Origin: Pseudomonas putida | GTDB taxonomy: Bacteria; Pseudomonadota; Gammaproteobacteria; Pseudomonadales; Pseudomonadaceae | DNA: 64,000 nt | Assembly (NCBI GenBank): GCA_029953615.1 | Contig: CP124529.1 | Coordinates: forward strand, 4,340,501 to 4,404,500 | Reading direction: 5' to 3' | Shown here: one piece after another, positions 1-11,318 of the stretch | How positions within the stretch are numbered: the first letter of the stretch is position 1 | Layout: the number at the start of each line of letters is the position of its first letter | The notes under the pieces: generated by a model | What the model saw: only the letters and a program-made list of their open reading frames with translations | The model's database searches: none | What the model was told of the DNA's origin: nothing | Translations under genes and position numbers: made by a program

Positions 1-1196
1 TCGACCTGGATGGTTTCAAGGCGGTCAACGACGGCTACGGGCATGCCATCGGCGACCTGCTGCTGGTCGAGGTGGCGCAGCGGCTCAAGCACATCCTGCG
101 CGGTGGTGACGCGGTGGCCCGGCTGTCTGGGGACGAATTCGTGCTGATCCTGCGCGACGTCGACGAAGACCGCCAGCTGCATGCGGCGTTGCGCCGGGTG
201 CTGGGCGCACTGGCGGCGCCCTATGTGGTGCGCGAGCACCGCCTGTCGCTGAGCGCCAGTATCGGCGTGACCCTGTACCCGCAGGATGACGAAGACGCCG
301 ACACCCTGGTGCGCCATGCCGACCAGGCCATGTACGTGGCCAAGCAGCGTGGGCGTAACCGCTATTACTTGTTCGACGTGTCCCAGGAGCAGGAGCTCAA
401 GGCTACCCACCAGACCGTGGCGCGGGTGCGCCGGGCCCTGCTCAACGGCGAGCTGTGCCTGTATTACCAGCCCAAGGTCAACCTGCGCAGCGGCCAGGTG
501 CTGGGTTTCGAGGGCTTGTTGCGCTGGCAGCGGCCAGGCCGTGGCCTGGTGCCGCCTGGTGATTTCCTGCCCTGGGTCGAGCAGACCGACCTGATCGTGG
601 AAATCGGCGAGTGGGTGCTCCACCAGGCGCTGGACCAGCTGCAGGCCTGGCAGCGCCAGGGGCAGCCGTGGTCACTGAGTGTGAATATCGCCGCACGGCA
701 CTTGCAGCGCAGTGACTTTGCCGAGCGCTTGCAGCAGTTGCTGGCGGCGTATCCGGAGGTGGACCCGGCGCGGCTGGACCTGGAAATTGTCGAGTCGGTG
801 GCCATCGACAACCTGCAGCATGTCAGCCGCTGCCTCGATGCCTGCCGCGCGCTGGGTGTGCGTTTCTCCCTAGACGACTTTGGCACCGGCTATTCGTCGC
901 TGAGCTACCTGAAGCGCTTGCCGACCCAGACGATCAAGATCGACCAGTCGTTCGTGCGTGACATCCTGCATGACCAGGACGACCTGGCGCTGACCAGGGC
1001 GGTGATTGGCCTGGCACGTGCGTTTGGCCGGGAGGTGATTGCCGAAGGGCTGGAGAGCGTCGAGCACGGCCGGGTGCTGATGGGCCTGGGTTGCGAGCTG
1101 GCGCAGGGTTACTGCATTGCTCGGCCGATGCCGGCCAGTGCAGTGGAGGCCTGGACCCAGGCCTACCGGCAGCCGGCGCAATGGCGCGACCCTTGA
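1..1196 (+). CDS. Diguanylate cyclase/phosphodiesterase (GGDEF-EAL), 5' end outside window
   Basis: This is the C-terminal part of a cyclic-di-GMP turnover enzyme; about 397 residues are visible and the reading frame is open from base 3. The GGDEF domain comes first, with the active-site motif as SGDEF. An RGGD inhibitory I-site lies five residues before it, which in this family binds product. The EAL domain follows: its signature reads EGLLRW, the catalytic Glu is kept, and a DDFGTGYSS segment follows. Both halves could be active, but SGDEF is a variant of GGDEF and the net activity cannot be read from sequence. N-terminal sensor domains are missing because the window starts inside the gene. 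It ends 8 bp before a convergent Lrp gene. Confidence 0.93.
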   Translation, partial: DLDGFKAVNDGYGHAIGDLLLVEVAQRLKHILRGGDAVARLSGDEFVLILRDVDEDRQLHAALRRVLGALAAPYVVREHRLSLSASIGVTLYPQDDEDADTLVRHADQAMYVAKQRGRNRYYLFDVSQEQELKATHQTVARVRRALLNGELCLYYQPKVNLRSGQVLGFEGLLRWQRPGRGLVPPGDFLPWVEQTDLIVEIGEWVLHQALDQLQAWQRQGQPWSLSVNIAARHLQRSDFAERLQQLLAAYPEVDPARLDLEIVESVAIDNLQHVSRCLDACRALGVRFSLDDFGTGYSSLSYLKRLPTQTIKIDQSFVRDILHDQDDLALTRAVIGLARAFGREVIAEGLESVEHGRVLMGLGCELAQGYCIARPMPASAVEAWTQAYRQPAQWRDP

Positions 1197-1203
1197 GCGC
1201 ACG

Positions 1204-1683
1204 TCAGCGCGCCATTGGCTTGACCTCGGCCAGCACCGGGTGCGCCACCAGCTTGTCGATGTGCAAGGTGGCGTCGTTCATCCAGCTTTCGCTGAGCAGG
1301 CGGTAGTGTTCCATGTCGCGGCAGCGCAGGCGCAGGCTGTAGTCGAAATGGCCGCTGATCAGCTGACATTCGTGCACTTCCGGGCAGTTGCGCAGGGTGG
1401 CTTCGAAGGCTTTCTGCGCGGCACGCCCGCTTTGGTTGGACAGGGCGACCAGCACCAGCAGCGACACCCCGGGAGCCACCTTCTGCAGATCGATGATTGC
1501 CCCGTAGCCGCGGATCACGCCACGGCGCTCCAGCTTGCGTACACGCTCGAGGCAGGGGCGCGGGGTGAGGTGGACGAGGCTGGAGAGTTTTTCGAAGGTG
1601 ATGCGGCCATTGTGGCGCAGGGTGTCGATAATCGCTTCGTCGATGCGGTCGAGGGGGTGGGCGTTGGCGTCCTTGGTGTCCAT
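1204..1683 (-). CDS. Lrp/AsnC family transcriptional regulator
   Basis: A DNA-binding regulator of 159 residues, the usual size for the family. An N-terminal winged helix-turn-helix (about residues 10-65, LDRIDEAIIDTLRHNGRIT onward) is followed by an AsnC/RAM ligand-binding and oligomerisation domain. It lies just downstream of an ornithine cyclodeaminase gene on the same strand, separated by about 110 bp holding one REP arm. Lrp-type proteins often control the amino-acid catabolic gene beside them, so control of ornithine cyclodeaminase is a reasonable inference. The ATG start leaves a normal-length N-terminus. Confidence 0.9.
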   Translation of the reverse strand: MDTKDANAHPLDRIDEAIIDTLRHNGRITFEKLSSLVHLTPRPCLERVRKLERRGVIRGYGAIIDLQKVAPGVSLLVLVALSNQSGRAAQKAFEATLRNCPEVHECQLISGHFDYSLRLRCRDMEHYRLLSESWMNDATLHIDKLVAHPVLAEVKPMAR

Positions 1684-1762
1684 GCGCTTGGGCTTCTTTC
1701 AGTGAGGGCATCGAACAGGTTAGGCGCTTATCGAGTGGGCGTCCTCAATCTCCATCTGCCTC

Positions 1763-1791
1763 ATTCGCGGGCACGCCCGCGAATAGGCCGG
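1763..1791. repeat. Single REP element
   Basis: A short palindromic arm, ATTCGCGGGCACGCCCGCGAAT followed by AGGCCGG, of the kind found in pairs elsewhere in the window. It sits at the 3' end of the ornithine cyclodeaminase gene. Confidence 0.75.
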
Positions 1792-1792
1792 G

Positions 1793-2858
1793 TCACGCGC
1801 AGACGGAACCAGCTGTGGACACCGCCCGCAGCTCCACCACCCGCGGCTGCAACAACCCATACAAATCCTTCGGATCCTCCAGCACCGGCACCAGCCCGAT
1901 GTCCGTGCCGATACCCAGTGCCTGCGCATTATCCAGCACATAGCGCAAGGCCGAGTAATCCTCCAGGGCAAACCCCACCGAGTCGAACAGCGTCCACCTG
2001 TTCGGCGCTCTCGCGGCCCTTGGCTTGCCCGGCAACTACCTGCCAGAACTCGGTCACCGGCGAGTCCGCCGGCATCTGCTGGATCTCGCCCTCCACCCGG
2101 CTCTGCGGCTCGTACTCGACGATCACCCGGGCCCGCTCGACAATCGCCCGGTGCAGTTCGGTCTTGCCCGGGCAGTCACCGCCCACGGCGTTCAGGTGCA
2201 TGCCCGGTTCGATCATCTCCGGGGTTAGGATGGTGGCGTAGGCTTTGTCGGCGGTCACCGTGGTGACGATATCGGCCCCGCGCACCGCTTCGGCCACGGA
2301 GCTGGCGATGCTCACTTTAAGACCGGGGCGATCGGCCAGGTTGGCGACCAGCTTGGCCGAGGCGGCCGGGTCGATGTCGTACAGGCGGATCTCATCGATT
2401 CCCAGCAGGGCATTGAAGGCGATGGCCTGGAACTCGCTCTGCGAGCCGTTGCCGATCAACGCCATGCTGCGGCTGTGTTCGCGCGCCAGGTAGCAGGCGG
2501 CCAGGGCCGAGGTGGCCGCGGTGCGAATGGCGGTGGTCAGGGTCATTTCGCTGAGCAGCAACGGTGCACCGGTATCGACGCTTGCCAGGGCGCCGAAGGC
2601 CATCACCGTGGGCAGGCCATGGCTGGTGTTCTTCGGGTGGCCGTTGACGTACTTGAAGGCGTAAAGGCTGGCGTCCGAGACCGGCATCAGCTCGATTACG
2701 CCGTCCGCTGAATGGTTGGCCACCCGGGCGCATTTTTCGAAGGCGGGCCAGCGCTGGTAGTCCTGGCGGATGTACTCGGCCATTTCCAGCAGGCATGTGG
2801 GCAGGCCTTTGCGGTTCACCAGGCGGGCCAGGTCTTGCACATCGATGTAGCGGGTCAT
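1793..2858 (-). pseudogene. Ornithine cyclodeaminase, frameshifted
   Basis: The enzyme converts L-ornithine to L-proline and ammonia using NAD. The N-terminal 290 or so residues match the family, including the NAD-binding fold (ALIGNGSQSEFQ) and the segment HLNAVGGDCPGKTEL with the catalytic Asp. The frame breaks at about 1994-1995, where the + strand reads CGTCCACC. Dropping one C joins ESAEQV directly to TLFDSVGFALEDYSALRYV and gives a 354-residue protein of normal family length that stops at 1793. It is therefore either a single-base insertion in this strain or a sequence error. The Lrp-type regulator downstream is a likely partner. Confidence 0.85.
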
Positions 2859-3004
2859 GGGGGTCTCCCTGCGGCGACGCTTCCAGAGTGGGCTCTGGTT
2901 TCATTGTGCGGCGGGTGGGGAGGTAAAGATGGCTGTAATGGGCTGTGGCAGCAGCGGCTTTGGCTGATTTCGCGGCGTGGGCAGCCGAATCGGCTGTGGG
3001 TGCC

Positions 3005-3245
3005 TGTACCGGCCCTATCGCCGGCAAGCCGGCTCCCACAGGAATATCACAGGCCTCGAGAGCAACGCCGTACCTGTGGGAGCGGGCGTGTCGAGGCGTC
3101 GAACCGCCGCGAACACGGGCGAAGCCCGTGCCATCCACCGCGTCGCCTGTTTCGCGGGCTTGCCCGCTCCCACAGGTACTGCGCATGGCTTGAGGTCAGC
3201 GCGGTCGGGTGGGAGCTGGCTTGCCGGCGATGAGGCCAGCGCAGG
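3005..3245. repeat. REP cluster in the gap between ocd and the sigma-54 regulator
   Basis: The 396-bp gap between the ornithine cyclodeaminase start and the regulator stop has no gene. It holds at least three REP arms of two subtypes: ATCGCCGGCAAGCCGGCTCCC near 3020, TTCGCGGGCTTGCCCGCTCC near 3151, and an inverted GGGAGCTGGCTTGCCGGCGAT near 3211. A degenerate arm lies near 3074. The part next to 2859 should hold the ocd promoter, which I could not define. Confidence 0.8.
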
Positions 3246-3254
3246 CCACGACAA

Positions 3255-5003
3255 TCATCGCTCACGCAGCCGCTTGTACAGCGTGGTGCGGCTGATCCCC
3301 AGCCCGCGCGCCACCGCCGACAGGTTGCCGTTGGCTTGCTCCACCAGTGTCTGCAGGTCTGCCTCTTCGCTCGCAACCGGCGCCGGCACCTGTGACTCGG
3401 CGAGAAAACCCGCAGGCAGGTGTTCCAGGCCGACAGGCCCATTACCCGCCAAGGCCAGCGCCACCTGCAGCACACTCACCAGTTCGCGCACATTACCCGG
3501 CCAGGGGTGTTGATCGAAAAGCTCGATAATCGCCGCAGGCAGCCGCGCGGGCTGCCCGGGTTCGCGGTAGCGGGCATGCAACTGTTCGATCAGCTGCCGG
3601 CGGTCGCTGCGCTCGCGCAGCGGCGGCAACACCACTGCCAGCCCGGCGATGCGGTAATACAGGTCCTGGCGAAAGCGCCCGGCGCGCACCTCTTCGGCCA
3701 GGTCGCGGTTGCTTGCCGACACCACGCGGATATCCACCGCCACCGGCTCGCCGCTGCCCAATGGCTGGATGCTGCGCGTTTGCAGCACGCGCAGCAGCCG
3801 GGCCTGGGTGGGCAACGGCATGTCGCCGATTTCATCGAGAAACAGGATGCCGTGATGGGCCTTGCGGATCAGCCCCGGGTTGCCCTTCTGGTGGGCGCCG
3901 GTGAACGCGCCCTTGTCGTAGCCGAACAGCTCCGATTCCACCAGCTCGGCCGGGATCGCCGCGCAGTTGACCGCGACCAGCGGCTGGCTGGCCCGGCTGC
4001 TGGCCCGGTGCAAGGTATCGACGAATACCTCCTTGCCGACCCCGGTTTCACCCTGTACCAGTACCGGGATGTCCTTTTCCAGCAGCAGGCCGGCTTGCGC
4101 CAAGGCTTTCTCCAGGCGTGGTTCGGTGCTGCCGGGGGCGTGGCGGCCGGGGGCCTCGCGCGGTGGCTGCCACTGGCAATGAAAGCGGTTGCGCCCGATG
4201 GCTTGCAGGGCGAAGGGCTGCTGGCGCGGATGGCTGAGCAGCTGTTGCAGAGGCAACTGGAACAGTTGCGCGATGTTCTGCTGCAGCGGGTTGCCACCGA
4301 GCAGGGTGTCGGCCCGGTGATTGGCGGCCAGCACCTGCCCGCGCTCATCGAACACCAGCAGGCCGGCCCACGGGCTGTCGAGGTTGTCGGAAGCGCTGTT
4401 GAAGATCAGTTGCGCGTGCTTGTCGGCATGCTCGGCGAGGATCAGGCGGTTCTCCAGGCTCTGGCCCATCATGCGTACCAGGCCCAGGGTCTGGCTGGCG
4501 GGCAGGTAGCCGTCGCTGGCGACATCGAGCACCCCGACCAGCTGCCGCTCGGCATCGAACAGCGGCGCGGCGGCGCTGGACATGTAGCGGTTCTGGCGCA
4601 GGAAGTGCTCGTCCTGGCCCACGTGGACCGCCTCGGCGCAGACCAGCGCGGTGCCAAGGGCATTGGTGCCGACGCCGCGCTCGTGCCAGTGGGCACCGGC
4701 GCTGAAGCCATGCTGCTGGCGCGGCTCGATGAAACGCCGCGAGCCCCAGCTGTCGAGCAGGCAGCCGCTGGCATCGGCCAGCATCACCAGGTAGCTGGCA
4801 TTGCCCAGCAGGTGCGCATATTGCGGCAGCACCGCTTCGCGGGTCAGCCGCAGCAGGGCCTGGCGCCGCTCCAGCAGGGCACTGAGCTCGGCGTGGGTCA
4901 GGCAGTCGAAGTCCGGGGCGTGCTGGGGTTGCAGGCCGTAGTCGCGGCAGCGGGCCCAGGAGGCCTGGATCAGTTGGGCATGCAGTGAAGCGGATGCGGC
5001 CAT
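3255..5003 (-). CDS. Sigma-54-dependent activator, AcoR type (GAF, AAA+, Fis HTH)
   Basis: An enhancer-binding protein that activates RNA polymerase containing sigma-54. Order: a GAF-type sensor region (about residues 50-190, with HERGVGTNALGTAL typical of AcoR relatives), a linker, an AAA+ domain, and a C-terminal Fis-type HTH (LSAVARGLGISRTTLYKRL). The AAA+ domain has Walker A GETGVGKE, the sigma-54 contact loop GAFTGA, and Walker B ILFLDEIGD. An upstream ATG at 5030 is possible, but AGGA lies 7 bases before the ATG at 5003, so I chose 5003 (582 residues). It is divergent from an ABC importer operon that carries a -24/-12 promoter, so it is very probably the activator of that operon. The inducer is unknown, perhaps a polyol. 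Confidence 0.9.
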   Translation of the reverse strand: MAASASLHAQLIQASWARCRDYGLQPQHAPDFDCLTHAELSALLERRQALLRLTREAVLPQYAHLLGNASYLVMLADASGCLLDSWGSRRFIEPRQQHGFSAGAHWHERGVGTNALGTALVCAEAVHVGQDEHFLRQNRYMSSAAAPLFDAERQLVGVLDVASDGYLPASQTLGLVRMMGQSLENRLILAEHADKHAQLIFNSASDNLDSPWAGLLVFDERGQVLAANHRADTLLGGNPLQQNIAQLFQLPLQQLLSHPRQQPFALQAIGRNRFHCQWQPPREAPGRHAPGSTEPRLEKALAQAGLLLEKDIPVLVQGETGVGKEVFVDTLHRASSRASQPLVAVNCAAIPAELVESELFGYDKGAFTGAHQKGNPGLIRKAHHGILFLDEIGDMPLPTQARLLRVLQTRSIQPLGSGEPVAVDIRVVSASNRDLAEEVRAGRFRQDLYYRIAGLAVVLPPLRERSDRRQLIEQLHARYREPGQPARLPAAIIELFDQHPWPGNVRELVSVLQVALALAGNGPVGLEHLPAGFLAESQVPAPVASEEADLQTLVEQANGNLSAVARGLGISRTTLYKRLRER

Positions 5004-5042
5004 GGGTCTGTCCTGTGTGATTGTTGTCATGGAGCCGACCGC

Positions 5043-5120
5043 TGTTCAGTGTTGTGCACGGTTGTTCAATGTCAAACCGGCAAGTGTTCAGTTGTTCAGT
5101 GTTTGTGTTCACTTGTGAAC
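5043..5120. promoter_or_regulatory. TGTTCA repeat array, candidate enhancer sites
   Basis: Five TGTTCA hexamers start at 5043, 5063, 5085, 5093 and 5106. The last is part of the perfect inverted repeat GTTCACTTGTGAAC (5107-5120). The array lies 56-148 bp upstream of the sigma-54 promoter, a normal place for activator binding. It also overlaps the upstream region of the divergent activator gene. Confidence 0.55.
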
Positions 5121-5175
5121 CTGCGATTGGCCGGAGTTTGCCTGCCGGCCCCGGGCCAGACGCTCGCGGTGCAAC

Positions 5176-5191
5176 TGGCACGAAACTGGCT
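5176..5191 (+). promoter_or_regulatory. Sigma-54 (-24/-12) promoter of the ABC importer operon
   Basis: TGGCACGAAACTGGCT matches the consensus TGGCACG-N4-TTGCW at every fixed position but one (G for T in the -12 element), with correct GG-to-GC spacing. It lies 35 bp before the first ATPase gene and is faced by a divergent sigma-54 activator gene. Confidence 0.75.
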
Positions 5192-5226
5192 CTACCTGGC
5201 AGAAATAACCACAAGAAGGCCACGCC

Positions 5227-6320
<1,094 letters not shown>

Positions 6321-6321
<1 letters not shown>

Positions 6322-7414
6322 TGGCCGAAATTCGCCTGCGCCAACTGGCGCACAGCTACAGCCGCCAGCCTGCCAGCGAGGCGGACTACGCCCTGCACGC
6401 GCTGGAACATGTGTGGGAGCAGGGCGGTGCCTACGCTTTGCTCGGGCCGTCGGGCTGCGGCAAGTCGACCTTGCTCAACATCATTTCCGGGCTGCTGACA
6501 CCGTCCCACGGCGAGGTGCTGTTCGACGGCAAACCGGTCAATCAGCTGTCACCGCAGGCACGCAACATCGCTCAGGTGTTCCAGTTTCCGGTGGTGTACG
6601 ACACCATGACGGTGTTCGACAACCTGGCGTTTCCCTTGCGCAACCAAGGGCTGGACGAAGCCCGGGTGCAGGCCCGGGTGGAGGAAATTGCCGAGGTGCT
6701 CGACCTGTCGGCTGTGCTGCGCAAGAAAGCGCGCAACCTCAGTGCCGACGAAAAGCAGAAGGTCTCCATGGGGCGTGGCCTGGTGCGCGATGACGTGTCG
6801 GCGATCCTGTTCGACGAGCCGCTTACGGTGATCGACCCGCACCTGAAGTGGAAACTGCGGCGCAAGCTCAAGCAGATCCACGAGCAGTTCAACATCACCA
6901 TGATCTACGTCACCCACGATCAGCTGGAGGCCTCGACGTTCGCCGACAAGATCGCGGTGATGCACGGCGGGCGCATTGTCCAGTTCGGTACTCCGCGCGA
7001 ACTGTTCGAGCGGCCGCGGCATACCTTCGTCGGTTACTTCATCGGCAGCCCGGGGATGAACCTGATCGAGGTGCGCGCCGAAGCGGACGGGGTGGTATTC
7101 GGCGATATTCACCTGCAACTGCCCGACGGCTTGCGCGAGCGCCTGGCAGCGAACGCGGGCGGGCGCTTGCAGGTGGGCATCCGCCCGGAGTTCGTGCAGC
7201 TGTGGGACAGCCCGTTCGATGACGCCTACCCGGCACAGGTGCTGGATGTCGAAGACCTGGGTACCTACCGTATCGTCACCCTCGAACTGGGCGGTGTCGC
7301 GCTCAAAGCGCGCCTGGGCGAGGACCGCCCGCTGCCGGTGGCCCAGGCCTGGGTCAGCCTGCCGGCGCAGTGGCTGATGCTGTACCTGGACGATGTGCTG
7401 CTGGAGGCCGGGCC

Positions 7415-7418
<4 letters not shown>
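6321..7418 (+). CDS. ABC importer ATPase 2, GlpT-like
   Basis: Second ATPase of the importer, 365 residues, translationally coupled to its neighbours (start inside TGATG at 6319-6323, stop overlapping the permease start). The ATG at 6321 follows GGAGAGGG. Walker A is GPSGCGKS (42-49), Walker B is AILFDEP, and the switch His199 is present in YVTHDQ. The signature motif is degenerate: LSADE instead of LSGGQ. Its partner has the opposite pattern, so a heterodimer would have one canonical and one degenerate ATP site. A C-terminal regulatory domain follows. Inferred role: driving uptake of glycerol or a related polyol. Confidence 0.88.
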
Positions 7419-8278
<860 letters not shown>

Positions 8279-8281
8279 GCC

Positions 8282-9082
<801 letters not shown>

Positions 9083-9094
9083 GGAGGGCAAGGC

Positions 9095-9367
9095 ATGGAA
9101 TGGATGGCCTGGACCTTGCCGACGGCGCTGTTCTTCGCCGCCGTCGGCGTGCTGCTGCTGGGCATGACCCTGCTCGAACTGCGCCGCCCCTGCGTGGAGC
9201 GGCGCGGCTTCCTGCCGCTGGTCACCAGCCGTGGCGACCGCTTGTTCATCGGCCTGCTGGCCAGCGCCTACCTGCATTTGCTGGTGGTTGGCGTCAGCGA
9301 GTGGCCATTGTGGGTGGCCTCGCTGCTGTCGCTGGCGTGGCTGGTGGTGGTACTGCGCTGGGGCTGA
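9095..9367 (+). CDS. Small membrane protein, GlpU-like (DUF2160)
   Basis: A 90-residue, very hydrophobic protein with two or three membrane segments (about residues 8-27, 48-67 and 70-88). It starts after AGGAGG and lies between the permeases and the binding protein. In the rhizobial glycerol importer the same position is taken by GlpU, a small membrane protein without assigned function, and this one resembles that family (DUF2160). It probably belongs to the transporter complex, but nothing in the sequence shows what it does. Confidence 0.8.
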   Translation: MEWMAWTLPTALFFAAVGVLLLGMTLLELRRPCVERRGFLPLVTSRGDRLFIGLLASAYLHLLVVGVSEWPLWVASLLSLAWLVVVLRWG

Positions 9368-9406
9368 GCGAGCGGCCCTGTGGGTTAACTGAAACGGGAG
9401 ATCACA

Positions 9407-11146
9407 ATGTTCGACAACAAGTACAACAGGCGACATTTGACCCTGGCCGCGTTGCTGGTACTGGCCAGCGTGCAGGGCACAGCCTGGGCCGACCAGTACG
9501 AAGACGCGGCAAAGAAGTGGCTCGATAGCGAGTTCAAGCCTTCGACCCTTACCCCTGAGCAGCAGCTGGCCGAGTTGAAGTGGTTCATCAAGGCTGCCGA
9601 GCCGTTTCGTGGCATGAAGATCAACGTGGTATCGGAAACCATCACCACCCATGAATACGAGTCCAAGGTGCTGGCCAAGGCTTTCAGCGAGATCACCGGT
9701 ATCCAGCTGACCCACGACCTGCTGCAGGAAGGCGACGTGGTGGAAAAGCTGCAGACACAGATGCAGTCGGACAAGAACATTTATGACGGCTGGGTCAACG
9801 ACTCCGACCTGATCGGTACGCACTTTCGCTACGGCAAGGTGGAATCGATCACCGATCTGATGGCCAATGAGGGCAAGGACTACACCTCGCCGACCCTGGA
9901 CCTGAAGGACTTCATCGGCATTTCCTTCACCACCGCGCCGGATGGCAAGGTTTACCAGCTACCCGATCAGCAGTTCGCCAACCTGTACTGGTTCCGCGCC
10001 GACTGGTTCGAACGGCCCGAGCTGAAGGCCAGATTCAAGGAAAAGTACGGTTACGAGCTTGGCGTACCGGTTAACTGGTCAGCCTACGAGGACATCGCCA
10101 AGTTCTTTACCGAAGACGTCAAGGAAATCGACGGCAAACGCGTCTATGGCCATATGGACTACGGCAAGAAAGACCCGTCGCTGGGCTGGCGCTTCACCGA
10201 TGCCTGGTTCTCCATGGCCGGTGGCGGCGACAAAGGTTTGCCCAATGGCTTGCCTGTGGACGAATGGGGCATCCGCGTCGAGGACTGCCATCCGGTGGGG
10301 TCCAGCGTGACCCGAGGCGGCGACACCAACGGCCCGGCTGCCGTCTATGCCACCCAGAAGTACGTGGACTGGATGCGTGCCTATGCGCCCAAGGAAGCCC
10401 AGGGCATGACCTTCTCCGAAGCTGGCCCGGTGCCGGCCCAGGGCAACATCGCCCAGCAGATCTTCTGGTACACCGCGTTTACCGCCGACATGACCAAGCC
10501 CGGCTTGCCGGTGGTGAATGCCGACGGCACGCCGAAGTGGCGCATGGCGCCTTCGCCGAAGGGGCCGTACTGGGAGGAGGGTATGAAGCTGGGCTACCAG
10601 GACACCGGTTCATGGACCTTCTTCAAGTCCACCCCCGAGAAGCAACGCCTGGCGGCCTGGCTGTACGCCCAGTTCGTCACCTCCAAGACCGTGTCGCTGA
10701 AAAAGACCATCGTCGGCCTCACGCCAATTCGTGAGTCGGATATCAACTCCCAGGCCATGACCGAGCTGGCGCCCAAGCTGGGCGGGCTGGTGGAGTTCTA
10801 CCGCAGCCCGGCGCGGGTACAGTGGACGCCGACCGGTACCAACGTGCCGGATTACCCGCGGTTGGCGCAGTTGTGGTGGAGCCACATCGCCGAAGTGGCC
10901 AGCGGCGAAAAGACCCCGCAGGAAGCGCTGGACGGCCTGGCCCGCGACCAGGACCGGATGATGGAACGCTTGCAGCGGTCCAACGCCCAGGCCACCTGTG
11001 CACCAAAGCTGAACCCGGAGAAGGACGCCCAGTACTGGTTCGACCAGCCCGGGGCGCCGAAACCGAAACTGGCCAACGAAAAGCCCAAGGGCGAAACGGT
11101 CAGCTACAACGAACTGCTGAAGTCGTGGGAGGCGGCCAGAAAGTGA
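9407..11146 (+). CDS. ABC importer substrate-binding protein, GlpV-like
   Basis: A periplasmic binding protein of 579 residues with a cleavable signal peptide (LTLAALLVLASVQGTAWA, cut before DQYED). It is longer than most sugar-binding proteins (400-450 residues), and this length is typical of the GlpV family. The mature N-terminus (AAKKWLDSEFKPSTLTPEQQ) also resembles rhizobial GlpV. It closes the operon, about 40 bp after the small membrane protein. Glycerol is the best guess for its ligand; other short polyols are possible. A REP pair and a terminator hairpin follow it. Confidence 0.85.
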   Translation: MFDNKYNRRHLTLAALLVLASVQGTAWADQYEDAAKKWLDSEFKPSTLTPEQQLAELKWFIKAAEPFRGMKINVVSETITTHEYESKVLAKAFSEITGIQLTHDLLQEGDVVEKLQTQMQSDKNIYDGWVNDSDLIGTHFRYGKVESITDLMANEGKDYTSPTLDLKDFIGISFTTAPDGKVYQLPDQQFANLYWFRADWFERPELKARFKEKYGYELGVPVNWSAYEDIAKFFTEDVKEIDGKRVYGHMDYGKKDPSLGWRFTDAWFSMAGGGDKGLPNGLPVDEWGIRVEDCHPVGSSVTRGGDTNGPAAVYATQKYVDWMRAYAPKEAQGMTFSEAGPVPAQGNIAQQIFWYTAFTADMTKPGLPVVNADGTPKWRMAPSPKGPYWEEGMKLGYQDTGSWTFFKSTPEKQRLAAWLYAQFVTSKTVSLKKTIVGLTPIRESDINSQAMTELAPKLGGLVEFYRSPARVQWTPTGTNVPDYPRLAQLWWSHIAEVASGEKTPQEALDGLARDQDRMMERLQRSNAQATCAPKLNPEKDAQYWFDQPGAPKPKLANEKPKGETVSYNELLKSWEAARK

Positions 11147-11161
11147 TCGGCTGAGTACCGC

Positions 11162-11247
11162 GCCGGCTTCTTCGCGGGCTTGCCCGCTCCCACGGGTACC
11201 CCGAGCGCAGTACCTGTGGGAGCGGGCAAGCCCGCGAAGAGGCCGGT
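11162..11247. repeat. REP pair (inverted)
   Basis: Two facing arms of the TTCGCGGGCTTGCCCGCTCCCAC subtype separated by about 25 bp, after the importer operon and before folD. Confidence 0.85.
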
Positions 11248-11270
11248 AAACCCAGTGCATGGTTTACGGG

Positions 11271-11306
11271 CAAAAAAAACGGCACCTGCCAGAGGTGCCG
11301 TTTTCA
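11271..11306 (-). terminator. Rho-independent terminator, probably bidirectional
   Basis: CGGCACCT-GCCAG-AGGTGCCG hairpin with a long A run on its left and TTTT on its right. It can end folD on the - strand and the importer operon on the + strand. Confidence 0.8.
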
Positions 11307-11318
11307 TATCACGCGGTA

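Noticed and set aside
3005..3245. CRISPR array in the repeat-rich gap
   Set aside because: Repeats are inverted, of two subtypes and unevenly spaced, as in REP clusters. No cas gene lies in the window.
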